A DNA stretch of 59,269 nucleotides from Desulfotomaculum sp. (GTDB lineage Bacteria; Bacillota; Desulfotomaculia; Desulfotomaculales; Nap2-2B): assembly GCA_003513005.1 (NCBI GenBank), contig DOTD01000031.1:1-59269 (forward strand), in the 5' to 3' direction. This document shows positions 15,642 through 24,155 of this stretch, in pieces. The translations under genes and the position numbers were made by a program. The notes below the pieces were generated by a model, which was not told the DNA's origin, made no database searches, and worked only from the letters and a program-made list of their open reading frames with translations. The number at the start of each line of letters is the position of its first letter. The stretch's first letter is position 1.

Positions 15642-16769
15642 CTATCCTTCAAGAAGCTTATCGTAAAAGCTGATTAGTTTTGTTTCTTCCACACGCCAGT
15701 TAAAAGATTTTTCATAAGCTTCGCGGCCGCTGAAGCCCATTGAAAGCCGTAATTCCGGATTGTCGACTAAAGTGCAGATTTGGCGGGCTATATCGTCCGG
15801 ATCCAAGGGATTGGCTGTCAATCCTGTTCCGGTTTCCTCAAGCAGCCTCGACCAGCGGGGAAAATTAGAGGCCAGGATTGGAATTCCTGCCGACATATAT
15901 TCAAATAACTTCGTAACCAGGGATTTAAGGTTGTTTTCGACAGGGTGTAGAAGGCATAAACCGATGTCGGCTTTTTTATAGTAGCTGTACACTTTTGCGG
16001 GCGCCACTCTGCCGGTGATCGTGACGTATTCCAGCAAACCATGCCCGTTTAGGAATTCTTCAAGTTCGGCCCTTAAAGAAGGGCAGGGGAAGGGGCCTAC
16101 CAGAAATAAATGAACATTTCCCCCCCGATCTGCAAGAATGGCCATGGCCTTGAGCATTTCCACAGCGCCCCTAATCTCGCCGACAGTGCCGGCATAGATT
16201 AAATTGCAGCACTGATCGGCTTCCTTTAAAACCCTTTCCTTAGGTTCGCAGTCAAGGGGGTAGTTGAGTATATCGATCTGGGGGGTTCTTGAATTGCGGA
16301 AGCTTTCCTTGTAGGTAAGTTCTGCGAAAATAAGCCCGCTAAAAAAGGAAGAACATTTTTTTTCCAGGAAGTTAAAAATAAAAGAGGTCATTTTTCTGAG
16401 AGGTTTCGGTATCCACTGCTTATATAAAATTGCATCGGGGTAATCCTCGTGAACGTCATAAACTACTTTTTTGCCTAAAATTCTTAAGAACAGTCCCAAA
16501 GGAATCAATTCCGGATCATGAAAATGATAAACAGAGGCTTTGGCTTTTACTGCTCTGAAAAAAAGCCGGAACCAGCTTAATGGCCTTAATAACCTCCTTA
16601 CGGGTGTCAGACCAAAAATCCTGACACCATTTAACTCCTTCAATTTAAAATTTCCGGGGGCATGAAGTTCCACCGTATAGTTCCTGGCCAGCGAAGACGC
16701 TTCCTTGAAAAGGATCCGGTTGTCATTCCATTCATGTACGCAGGTCATTATAAAAATTTTTTTACCCAT
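15642..16769 (-). CDS. GT4-family glycosyltransferase
   Basis: A 375-residue cytosolic GT-B enzyme. The N-terminal domain includes VYHFHDPELIPLG and KVVYDVHEDYPD, typical of capsule/exopolysaccharide GT4 members. The C-terminal domain has LIYAGTVGEIRGAVEML, LFLVGPFPC and the nucleotide-sugar part LFEYMSAGIPILASNFP with the E-x7-E-like region. It lies 27 nt upstream of the fusion gene on the same strand, so the two likely form an operon. The sugar specificity is unknown. Confidence 0.88.
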   Translation of the reverse strand: MGKKIFIMTCVHEWNDNRILFKEASSLARNYTVELHAPGNFKLKELNGVRIFGLTPVRRLLRPLSWFRLFFRAVKAKASVYHFHDPELIPLGLFLRILGKKVVYDVHEDYPDAILYKQWIPKPLRKMTSFIFNFLEKKCSSFFSGLIFAELTYKESFRNSRTPQIDILNYPLDCEPKERVLKEADQCCNLIYAGTVGEIRGAVEMLKAMAILADRGGNVHLFLVGPFPCPSLRAELEEFLNGHGLLEYVTITGRVAPAKVYSYYKKADIGLCLLHPVENNLKSLVTKLFEYMSAGIPILASNFPRWSRLLEETGTGLTANPLDPDDIARQICTLVDNPELRLSMGFSGREAYEKSFNWRVEETKLISFYDKLLEG

Positions 16770-16910
16770 TTTTTCACCCGTATAGCAAATATCTTTGATA
16801 TATTACGCAGTTCTCCATCACCCGGTGCAAGGGATTTTAAAAAATTGTAGCAATAGATGAACTCCGGCGTAACTTAAAACAGGATTAATAACGGTTGCTG
16901 ACAAAAGCAG

Positions 16911-18248
16911 GTGTTTTATATAGACAACGTGGATAAAAATATTCTTTCGGGGAGTTTTCTTGCATTGCTTGGCAAGGCTGCCCTTATGCCGCTTGCGACG
17001 GCAAATAAAGTCCTGCTAGCCCGCTGTCTTGGACCCGGTCTGTTTGGCGCTTATGTTATTTTCTTAAAAATTTGTGACCTTGCGGGTATTTTTTCCCTGC
17101 TGGGGACCAAAACGCTGACTGTGAAACTTGTCGGTATAGCAGCCGGTGAGAAGGACTGGGGATTGCTGAAAGGCACGCTGAGCTGTATTTTTAAGATCGT
17201 CATGGCCGGATCGGCGGGTACTGTTCTGTTAATCTGGCTGATCAGGCAGCCCCTGTGTTTTAAAATATTTAAGTCTCCGGATCTTTATATGATGTTGATA
17301 TTTTATGCCGGCGTAATTCCTTTGCAAAATTTCTTAACCCTTATCGTAGAGACCTTCAAAGGGCTCCAGGATATCAAAACCGCCTCTTTTTTACCCGTTC
17401 TGCAGCAGTTGATCTTTTTAGCTCTGCTGGTTCTTCTCTGGTTGAGTTCTGCCGCCACGATACAGAATGTGCTGCTGGCCTTAATTGCCGGATTGTTTTT
17501 AGCTCCTTTAAACGGATTGCTTATTTTTGCGAAAAGAGTGAAGGATTGGCTTCCAAAAAAGGTCGCAGCATCTGAAATACTGGCGGACTCATTACCCATG
17601 CTGATAACAAGCGGGGTCGTTTTGCTGATGACCAGCACGGACATATACGTGTTGGGGATCTTTTCGGATGCGGTTCAGGTAGGTATTTACGGTGTGGCCA
17701 GTTCTCTGGCCAGTGTGACTTTTCTTTCCGGAAACGTAATCAACCAGGTAATCCCGGCGATGATTGCCCATTTTAGCGCAAAAAAAGACCTGCAGAATTT
17801 GAAATACGTCACCAGGTACGCAACGACAATCAGCTCGATGGTTTCCGTTCCCGTATTCCTTGTTTTATTTCTTTTTGGAAGAAACATTCTGGCCGTCTTG
17901 TTTGGCCAGCAGTATGCAGGCGGGGCCGTCGTCCTGAGTTTCCTTATCCTCGGCCAGATGGTCAACACTTTGACAGGATCATGCGACTACTTTCTGCAAA
18001 TGACCGGACTGCATGTTGCTTTTATGAAAATCAGCATCTTCAGCGGCCTTTTAAATCTGGCCTTGAACATAATCCTGGTGCAGTATTTCGGGAAAGAGGG
18101 GGTTGCGGTGTCAACAGCTTTCTCACTGGTAGTTCAGAACGTTTTATCTGTCCATGTAGTCCACCGGAAAACCGGCATCTGGACTTTCGCTTCCTTGGAA
18201 ATAATGTTCCAGATTTTCAAGCTCATTAAAAAACGCCTGCTTTATTAA
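16911..18248 (+). CDS. Polysaccharide flippase (Wzx/MVF-type)
   Basis: A 445-residue polytopic membrane protein with about 12-14 hydrophobic helices from residue 9 to the end. Segments such as ANKVLLARCLGPGLFGAYVI and STDIYVLGIFSDAVQVGIYG match the polysaccharide biosynthesis flippase family, which moves lipid-linked sugars across the membrane. The GTG start at 16911 lacks a strong ribosome-binding site. It diverges from the glycosyltransferase operon and would supply its lipid-linked units. It ends 7 nt before the REP repeats, so an element inserted right at its 3' end. Confidence 0.88.
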   Translation: MFYIDNVDKNILSGSFLALLGKAALMPLATANKVLLARCLGPGLFGAYVIFLKICDLAGIFSLLGTKTLTVKLVGIAAGEKDWGLLKGTLSCIFKIVMAGSAGTVLLIWLIRQPLCFKIFKSPDLYMMLIFYAGVIPLQNFLTLIVETFKGLQDIKTASFLPVLQQLIFLALLVLLWLSSAATIQNVLLALIAGLFLAPLNGLLIFAKRVKDWLPKKVAASEILADSLPMLITSGVVLLMTSTDIYVLGIFSDAVQVGIYGVASSLASVTFLSGNVINQVIPAMIAHFSAKKDLQNLKYVTRYATTISSMVSVPVFLVLFLFGRNILAVLFGQQYAGGAVVLSFLILGQMVNTLTGSCDYFLQMTGLHVAFMKISIFSGLLNLALNIILVQYFGKEGVAVSTAFSLVVQNVLSVHVVHRKTGIWTFASLEIMFQIFKLIKKRLLY

Positions 18249-18255
18249 ATAGGAT

Positions 18256-18328
18256 GGGGTCAGGCTTGACTTATTGATAATATAGGATGGGGTCAGGCTT
18301 GACTTATTGATAAGAATTGACTTATTTA
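18256..18328 (+). repeat. REP repeats, left flank of the RAYT gene
   Basis: GGGGTCAGGCTTGACTTATT occurs at 18256-18275 and again at 18289-18308, in a tandem unit of 33 bp. AATTGACTTATTTA follows at 18315-18328 and overlaps the RAYT stop codon. The right flank (19261-19373) carries the same motifs in inverted orientation. Confidence 0.85.
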
Positions 18329-19207
18329 TTGTCTGCAAAAGTCTAAATCAGTTTCCTGGCAGACACGGGTAATACGGGTAGGATCAAGTTGCAGCCATCT
18401 GGCCAGTTCCGCTCTTGTACAGATTTCAAATTTTACTGCACGGTAAATCAATTGATTGCGAGCAGCTACAACACTCCGAATGCGGCAAGGTCCCAGTAAA
18501 AGTTCCCTTGAAACATCTGTCTCATTCAGTATTTGTGTAACAAGATCTTCAAAACTCATCTTTGTTGTTGTTAACAGTGCTTGATCAAATTTATTTTCAG
18601 TCTCTCCTGTTTTATTATCTTCTAAAGAAAAGTTCTTTTCAATAGGTTGCGCTGAAGGTATGGGATATTCTTGGACTTTAGCAAATGTTTCTTTATATAA
18701 CTGGATGGCTTTCTCAATATCTTCATTTAACAGCTTTAAAACCAATTGTGGTTTAACTAGACTTCCCCATCCTTTTACATAATCCCGGTGACTGCTCCAT
18801 GTATAATCTAATCCTTCATCTATGTTTGCCCGGCACGGATTTTGGTGAATATAACATATTAAAGTGATTAGATAGGCATCGTTCCCGCAAAGGAACGCCT
18901 TGTATCGTTGTTGAAATACATGGCCAACACGGTGATATTTCCGGTTGAAATATTGAGTATAAGTTTGTTGTAATCCCTGCATAATTTTCATTAATGGAGA
19001 TTGATCAACCTGTATCAGTAAATGAAAATGGTTGTCCATTAATACATACGCCAGCAGGTCAAATCCTAACCTATCTTTGTATTTTACGAGTAAGTTTGCG
19101 TATTCTTTCTTGTCTTCTTCTTCCCTAAAAATATTCTCAAGATTGTTACCACGGGCTATTACATGGTAAGTTGCTCCCACAAAATGAACTCGCTGTTTTC
19201 TTGCCAT
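18326..19207 (-). CDS. REP-associated tyrosine transposase (RAYT, Y1/HUH type)
   Basis: A 293-residue protein starting MARKQRVHFVGATYHVIARG, the RAYT/IS200-like Y1 transposase start. The HUH metal motif is in MDNHFHLLIQ, and the family segment YIHQNPCRA lies near residue 135. The C-terminal 120 residues end in a DnaA/HTH-like part, TRAELARWLQLDPTRI, as in long RAYTs. RAYTs cut and rejoin single-stranded REP hairpins. The gene is bracketed by inverted REP repeats, and REP copies also lie far from it, so it is probably the enzyme that spread them. The frame is intact. Confidence 0.9.
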   Translation of the reverse strand: MARKQRVHFVGATYHVIARGNNLENIFREEEDKKEYANLLVKYKDRLGFDLLAYVLMDNHFHLLIQVDQSPLMKIMQGLQQTYTQYFNRKYHRVGHVFQQRYKAFLCGNDAYLITLICYIHQNPCRANIDEGLDYTWSSHRDYVKGWGSLVKPQLVLKLLNEDIEKAIQLYKETFAKVQEYPIPSAQPIEKNFSLEDNKTGETENKFDQALLTTTKMSFEDLVTQILNETDVSRELLLGPCRIRSVVAARNQLIYRAVKFEICTRAELARWLQLDPTRITRVCQETDLDFCRQ

Positions 19208-19260
19208 GGCTATCCTTTCTTTTATCTTTAAATAAAAGATATAAGCTAATCATTTTTTAG

Positions 19261-19373
19261 AATAAGTCAACATTTTAAATAAGTCAAGCCTGACCCCCTA
19301 AGCGATTAGAATAAGTCAACATTTTAAATAAGTCAAGCCTGACCCCCTAAGCGATTTGACCCCCTAAGCGATT
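19261..19373 (+). repeat. REP repeats, right flank of the RAYT gene
   Basis: A 49-bp unit (AATAAGTCAACATTTTAAAT, then AAGTCAAGCCTGACCCCCTA, then AGCGATTAG) starts at 19261 and again at 19310, with a partial third end (TGACCCCCTAAGCGATT) at 19357-19373. It is the reverse complement of the left-flank motif. The last unit reaches the stop codon of the neighbouring minus-strand gene at 19372. Confidence 0.85.
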
Positions 19374-21609
19374 AAAAAGTGAAGCCTTCTTCAAGAAAGA
19401 GCTTAATGCATTGATCAACGGCATGTGGGTCATAAAGGGTTGCCTTCTGTTCAGAGATTTCCTCCAGGGCAGCCTTCAGGCTAAATGCAGGACGGTGGGG
19501 GCGTCTTGAAGTCATTGCTTCCACGACATCGGCGACTGCCAGTATTTTTGCCTCCGGGAGTATGTTGTTTCCCGAAAGTCCAAATGGATAGCCGCTGCCG
19601 TTGAGCCTTTCGTGGTGCTGAAGAACTATTTGGGCAACCGGCCAGCTAAAGCTTATATTTTTAAGAATGTTAAAACCTTCCTGGGAATGGTTCTTGACCA
19701 AGTCAAATTCATAATCATTAAGCTTGCCCGGCTTACTCAATATCTCGGTTGGGATGTAAATATTTCCTATGTCATGAAGTATGCAGGCTGTGCGCAGGCC
19801 CTTTATCCTTTTTTCTGTAAAACCCAATAAGGCTGCGATGGAACAGGCCAGTTCCGATACCCGGAACTGATGACCAGCTCCGTATAAAGTTCTTTTCTCA
19901 CCGGTTAAAGAAAAAGCAGTAATTATTTCATTAAGAATTGTTTCGAGTTTCTGAATAGTTTCTGCGTTATTATCATCTGCTTTGTGATGTGTACTGAAAT
20001 CGTAACAAGCTCCTATATAACCGGAGAAATTTCCTTTTGAGTCATGATAGGGTTTTCCCAGGCTGATCACCGGGCAGTATGCGCCGTCGCAGCGCCGCAG
20101 GCGAAATTCACAGTTAAATATTTTACGGGTTGAGAATGCTTCCCTGTAGGTTTCAAAAAAAAGTTCACGATCCTCGGGATGGATTCCTTCCGTCCAGCCT
20201 CTTTCGAGCTCTTCAGCCATTGTCCTGCCGGTGAACTGCCGCCAGGTTTTGTTAAAATAATCAAAATTAGCCTCCGGGCCGGATCTCCAAACAGGAGTGG
20301 GAAATTCCTCAAAAAGGGTCAGGTAGCAGTCCCGCGTCCTGACCAACTCTTCCTCCGTAAACTTATGCATTGTGATGTCCTGCATGGTTCCTTCATAATA
20401 GGTTATGTTCCCGTGGACATCTTTAACTGTTCTTACATTAGCCGAAATCCAGATTTTCCCGCCGTTTTTAAGTTGTATGCAATGTTCGAAATTCCTCAAT
20501 TCGTTTTGAGCACCCAGAAGCCGCCTGTATTCCGGCCAAAAATCCCACTGATCAAAAGTCTTTTCCCCGGAGATCATTTCTTCAGGGGAATTATAGCCGA
20601 AAATAGCTGCCATTTTTCTGTTTACAGTCAGAAGCCTACCGTCCCAAGCGGTTTGAAAGATGCCTTCAAAAGCGTTTTCAAAATAAAGCCGGTATTTCTG
20701 TTCAATCTCCCGGAGTTCTTTGTGCTTTCTTGAATTTTCCAGCGCACTTGCTGCTGCGCATGCCAAAAGCCCTATATGTCTTATCACTTGGATTGAAAAA
20801 GGCCTGTCCTTTGTCGAATTTACATTAAGAACCCCGACAAATCTTTCTCCCGCCAAAAGCGGCATCGAAATAGAAAATCCAATATCGGATCGCGGTTGAA
20901 CGGGGCTAAAGCGAGGATCGTCAATTTTGCCCTGCAGGGTTAATGTCTCCTGGTGGCTGGCAACCCAACCCGCGATTCCTTTATTAACCGGTATCCGGAT
21001 TTTCAGTAAATCCGACCTGCCTTTTCCGCGGATTGCAGCTATATAAAGTTCGTTGCCCCCATCCGAAGGGAGCATAATCGACGTTTCTTCAGTTTGACTT
21101 ACATCAAGGACGGCTTCGGCTGTATTATTTAAAATAACATCCAAGTCTAGCTCTGAAGTAATATTCCTGCAGCGCTCGTAGATGTCAACCATCTTCCTCA
21201 GCGCTGCCTTTTCCTTTCGCAGCCTGCGTACTTCCAGGGCACGGGGTAGCACAGACAACAGGTAGTTGAGCTTAAAAGGCTTCAAGATAAAGTCAAAAGC
21301 TCCTTCTTTCAACAGGGCTATCGCCTTTTTCCCAATGCCCTGACCCGCCATAATAATGCAGACGAGATCAGGATCAGCACCGTGCAGCTTTTTAAGCAAT
21401 TCGGTTCCATTCATTTCCGGCATTGTCAGATCTGCTAAAACGACATCGAATTCTTTTTCGCCAAATACCTTTAAAGCCCTGGCGCCCGAAGAAGATCCAA
21501 CAGCCTCATATCCGGCGCCTGTCAGCATTTCACAAAGAGCGTTCAGCAAATCAACATCATCTTCAACAATTAAAAACCGGGCAGTATTGGCAGTATTAAT
21601 TGAAAACAC
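19372..21609 (-). CDS. Response regulator with GAF, two PAS and HD-GYP domains
   Basis: A 745-residue cytosolic protein. Receiver domain at 1-125 (LIVEDDVDLLNAL; phosphoacceptor Asp in VVLADLTMPEMNG), GAF at about 150-300, PAS at about 315-430 (FENAFEGIFQTAWDGRLL) and 435-555, HD-GYP at about 565-740. The phosphodiesterase motifs are LHDIGN, LQHHERLNGSGYP and ADVVEAMTSRRPHRPA. The usual HDIGK is HDIGN here, which may weaken metal binding or catalysis. HD-GYP proteins break down cyclic di-GMP. It probably couples a phosphorelay and a PAS signal to second-messenger level. A shorter paralogue lies next to it. Confidence 0.9.
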   Translation of the reverse strand: MFSINTANTARFLIVEDDVDLLNALCEMLTGAGYEAVGSSSGARALKVFGEKEFDVVLADLTMPEMNGTELLKKLHGADPDLVCIIMAGQGIGKKAIALLKEGAFDFILKPFKLNYLLSVLPRALEVRRLRKEKAALRKMVDIYERCRNITSELDLDVILNNTAEAVLDVSQTEETSIMLPSDGGNELYIAAIRGKGRSDLLKIRIPVNKGIAGWVASHQETLTLQGKIDDPRFSPVQPRSDIGFSISMPLLAGERFVGVLNVNSTKDRPFSIQVIRHIGLLACAAASALENSRKHKELREIEQKYRLYFENAFEGIFQTAWDGRLLTVNRKMAAIFGYNSPEEMISGEKTFDQWDFWPEYRRLLGAQNELRNFEHCIQLKNGGKIWISANVRTVKDVHGNITYYEGTMQDITMHKFTEEELVRTRDCYLTLFEEFPTPVWRSGPEANFDYFNKTWRQFTGRTMAEELERGWTEGIHPEDRELFFETYREAFSTRKIFNCEFRLRRCDGAYCPVISLGKPYHDSKGNFSGYIGACYDFSTHHKADDNNAETIQKLETILNEIITAFSLTGEKRTLYGAGHQFRVSELACSIAALLGFTEKRIKGLRTACILHDIGNIYIPTEILSKPGKLNDYEFDLVKNHSQEGFNILKNISFSWPVAQIVLQHHERLNGSGYPFGLSGNNILPEAKILAVADVVEAMTSRRPHRPAFSLKAALEEISEQKATLYDPHAVDQCIKLFLEEGFTF

Positions 21610-21779
21610 TCCTGAAGATATTAGTTATGAGTAAATTTATAGATCAATATTCTATATGTTAAATACTTAAATCCCTGGGAAAAAGAAAACGGTAAGTTCT
21701 AGAGCTGGAAAGTGCGGCTTGAACGGCGGATATTGTTGAGACTGTATTCCCCCCCTGCTACCGGGGAAGAGTATGGCTT

Positions 21780-23297
21780 TTAAGAAGTAAGGCTTACTCT
21801 GGGCTCAAACTTGAAACCCTTTTTTTGAAAGAGTTCCAGGCATGCGTCGACGACTTCGGAATCATAAAGAGTTCCCCTTTTTTCAGAGATCTCCTTTAAA
21901 GCTGCTTCGATGCCCAGCGCAGGCCTGTATGGGCGGCTAGCGGACATAGCTTCCACAACATCGGCGACAGAGAGAATCTTTGCCTCTTTTAAAATGTTTT
22001 CTCCGGGCAGGTTAAAAGGATAACCGCTGCCGTCAACCCGCTCGTGATGCTGGAGGATTATCTGGGAAACAGGCCAGATGAAGCCTATGTTTTTTAAAAT
22101 GTCCAAACCTGTCAGCGGGTGATTCTTGATTAGATTATACTCGTTTTCATTAAGCAGTCCGGGTTTTGCAAGTATATCCGAAGGGATGCATATTTTTCCG
22201 GTATCATGAAGGATACTGGCTATTCGCAAACCCTCTTTCTGCTTTTCCGGTAGTTTCATCAATATGGCTATGGCTGAGGAAAGTTCGGCTACACGGAGTT
22301 GGTGCCCCATTATATATTGATCTCTTGCCTCGACGGTATTGGATAAGGCAATAATTGTTTCTTCCAAAAGCACTTTCATTTTTTGAAGGGTTATTTGAGT
22401 CTCTTTTTTAATTTGATTGTTTTCTATAAACAACTTGGCTTTTTCCAGAGCGTTTTCAGCAGTGCGAATCAGCATTCCCAGGGCTTTTATCTGTCCGGGT
22501 GAGAAGGGTTTCCTGTCTGAGGAGGTGACATTCAGAGCTCCGGAAAGGTTCCCTCTGAACAGCAACGGAAGGGAAATGGTTGACCCCGCTTCTGCCTGAG
22601 GCTGGACAAGTCTCAACCGGCGGTTGTTTGTTTCATCCAGCAAGTTTGGCGCCATACCGGAAACCGCTTTATTAAGTGGAATATGTGATCCAATAAGAGC
22701 CTGCCAGTTTTTGCCCCGGGATACTGCCACATAAAATTCATCGCCGCTTTCCGAGGGCAGAAGGATCGACACTTCCCCTGCTCCGAACCGTTCATAGACA
22801 GCATCAGCCAGCTTGTTTAAGATCAAATCCGGCTCACCATCGGAGCTTACTACCTTGCACATGTCAGAAACAGCCAACTTCCCGCGCAGTTTTTCGTTAT
22901 CCCGGCGAAGGTTTCTTATTTCCATTGCATGGGATAAGGGGAGCAAAAGAGAGTTTAGCTTGAAAGGTTTTAAAATATAGTCAAAAGCGCCTTTTTTCAT
23001 GCAATCGACTGCAGCGCTAACCATACTTTGGCCTGTCAGCAAAATACAGATTGTGTCTTTATCTACGGCATGAATTCTTTTGAGAAGCTTGGCCCCATCC
23101 ATCTCCGGCATGGCCAGATCGATGATCGCAACATCGAACTTCTGCTCTTTGAAAATCTCCAGGGCCTTTGTGCCCGAAGTAAAACCGAGAGCCTCATAGC
23201 CGCGCCCTACCAGCATATCGCAGAGAGCGGTCATCAGGTCTTGTTCATCGTCAATAACCATAATCCGGCCAAGCTTTGAGGCGTAAATAAGAATCAC
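21780..23297 (-). CDS. Response regulator with GAF and HD-GYP domains
   Basis: A 505-residue paralogue of the preceding gene lacking the PAS domains. Receiver at about 8-125 (IMVIDDEQDLMTAL, VAIIDLAMPEMDG), GAF at 150-290 and HD-GYP at 320-495, with the canonical LHDTGK, LQHHERVDGSGYP and ADVVEAMSASRPYRPA. Cyclic di-GMP phosphodiesterase activity is expected. It is separated by 170 nt from its neighbour, a probable duplication. The GTG start has AGGATG upstream; an ATG 12 codons later would trim the receiver strand, so the longer form is preferred. Confidence 0.9.
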   Translation of the reverse strand: MILIYASKLGRIMVIDDEQDLMTALCDMLVGRGYEALGFTSGTKALEIFKEQKFDVAIIDLAMPEMDGAKLLKRIHAVDKDTICILLTGQSMVSAAVDCMKKGAFDYILKPFKLNSLLLPLSHAMEIRNLRRDNEKLRGKLAVSDMCKVVSSDGEPDLILNKLADAVYERFGAGEVSILLPSESGDEFYVAVSRGKNWQALIGSHIPLNKAVSGMAPNLLDETNNRRLRLVQPQAEAGSTISLPLLFRGNLSGALNVTSSDRKPFSPGQIKALGMLIRTAENALEKAKLFIENNQIKKETQITLQKMKVLLEETIIALSNTVEARDQYIMGHQLRVAELSSAIAILMKLPEKQKEGLRIASILHDTGKICIPSDILAKPGLLNENEYNLIKNHPLTGLDILKNIGFIWPVSQIILQHHERVDGSGYPFNLPGENILKEAKILSVADVVEAMSASRPYRPALGIEAALKEISEKRGTLYDSEVVDACLELFQKKGFKFEPRVSLTS

Positions 23298-23480
23298 ATC
23301 CTAAAAGTCAAATAGGAATAAAAGTATTATATACTTAAATATCGAATTTCTCATATGAAAACTTAAGCTCTATAAGACAGGGGGATAGAATAAATTGGCG
23401 GTAGGGGACAAAGAAATACAGTTTTTGAAGAATTACAAGAAATATTAAAGGGGTATGTAATGGAAGAAAATCCGGTTGAG

Positions 23481-24155
23481 CTAAAGACTGCCGTTGACGG
23501 CCTGATTATCCTTGGTTTTGCTTATTTGGGCAATGGCCTGTGCCCGGTTTTTTACCCCCAATTTTCTAAAAATATTATGGAGGTGGGTTTTTACGGTATC
23601 GACAGCCAGGTGTGTCTCTGTGGATATTTCTTTGTTAGTCAGGCCTCTGGTCAGGTATTGGAGAATTTCGTGTTCCCTGGGTGTAAGCTCGGCCCGCTGG
23701 TGAGCTGAATTTTGTTCATTATTTCCGGGTGTTTTTGCATAGTCGTTGATAATCTGGTGCAGTACCGCCGGGTCAATCACGGTCTCACCCTGATGTACCC
23801 GCTTGATCGTTTCAATGAGTTTGTCCCGGGAGACATGCTTTAAGATATATCCATTGGCGCCGGACTGCAGGGCCAGCCGCACAAATTCGGCGTCCTCAAA
23901 AACAGTCAGAAAGACGATCTTAATCAGAGATTTTTTGCGCAGAATTTCCTTGGCGGCCTCAATACCGCTGATGTCCGGCATCTTTATGTCCATCAGGATA
24001 ACATCGGCGTTCTGGTTAAGGAGCATCTGTTCGGCTTCCTGGCTGCTGGAGCAGCTGCCGATAATGGAAATATCCTTGCAATCACTCAGCATTGTTGCCA
24101 GGCCGACACGGATCATCGCATGATCATCTACGATCATCAACTTAATTGGTATCAA
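23481..24155 (-). CDS. NarL/DegU-type response regulator
   Basis: A 224-residue regulator. Receiver at 1-120 (LMIVDDHAMIRVGLA; Asp in VILMDIKMPDISG; the conserved Lys in GYILKHVSRDK) and LuxR-type HTH at about 155-215 (LTPREHEILQYLTRGLTNKE, VDTVKTHLHNIFRKLG). It starts with TTG at 24155, the TTGA overlapping the stop of the kinase gene, so the pair is translationally coupled. It would be phosphorylated by that kinase and control unknown promoters. Confidence 0.92.
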   Translation of the reverse strand: MIPIKLMIVDDHAMIRVGLATMLSDCKDISIIGSCSSSQEAEQMLLNQNADVILMDIKMPDISGIEAAKEILRKKSLIKIVFLTVFEDAEFVRLALQSGANGYILKHVSRDKLIETIKRVHQGETVIDPAVLHQIINDYAKTPGNNEQNSAHQRAELTPREHEILQYLTRGLTNKEISTETHLAVDTVKTHLHNIFRKLGVKNRAQAIAQISKTKDNQAVNGSL

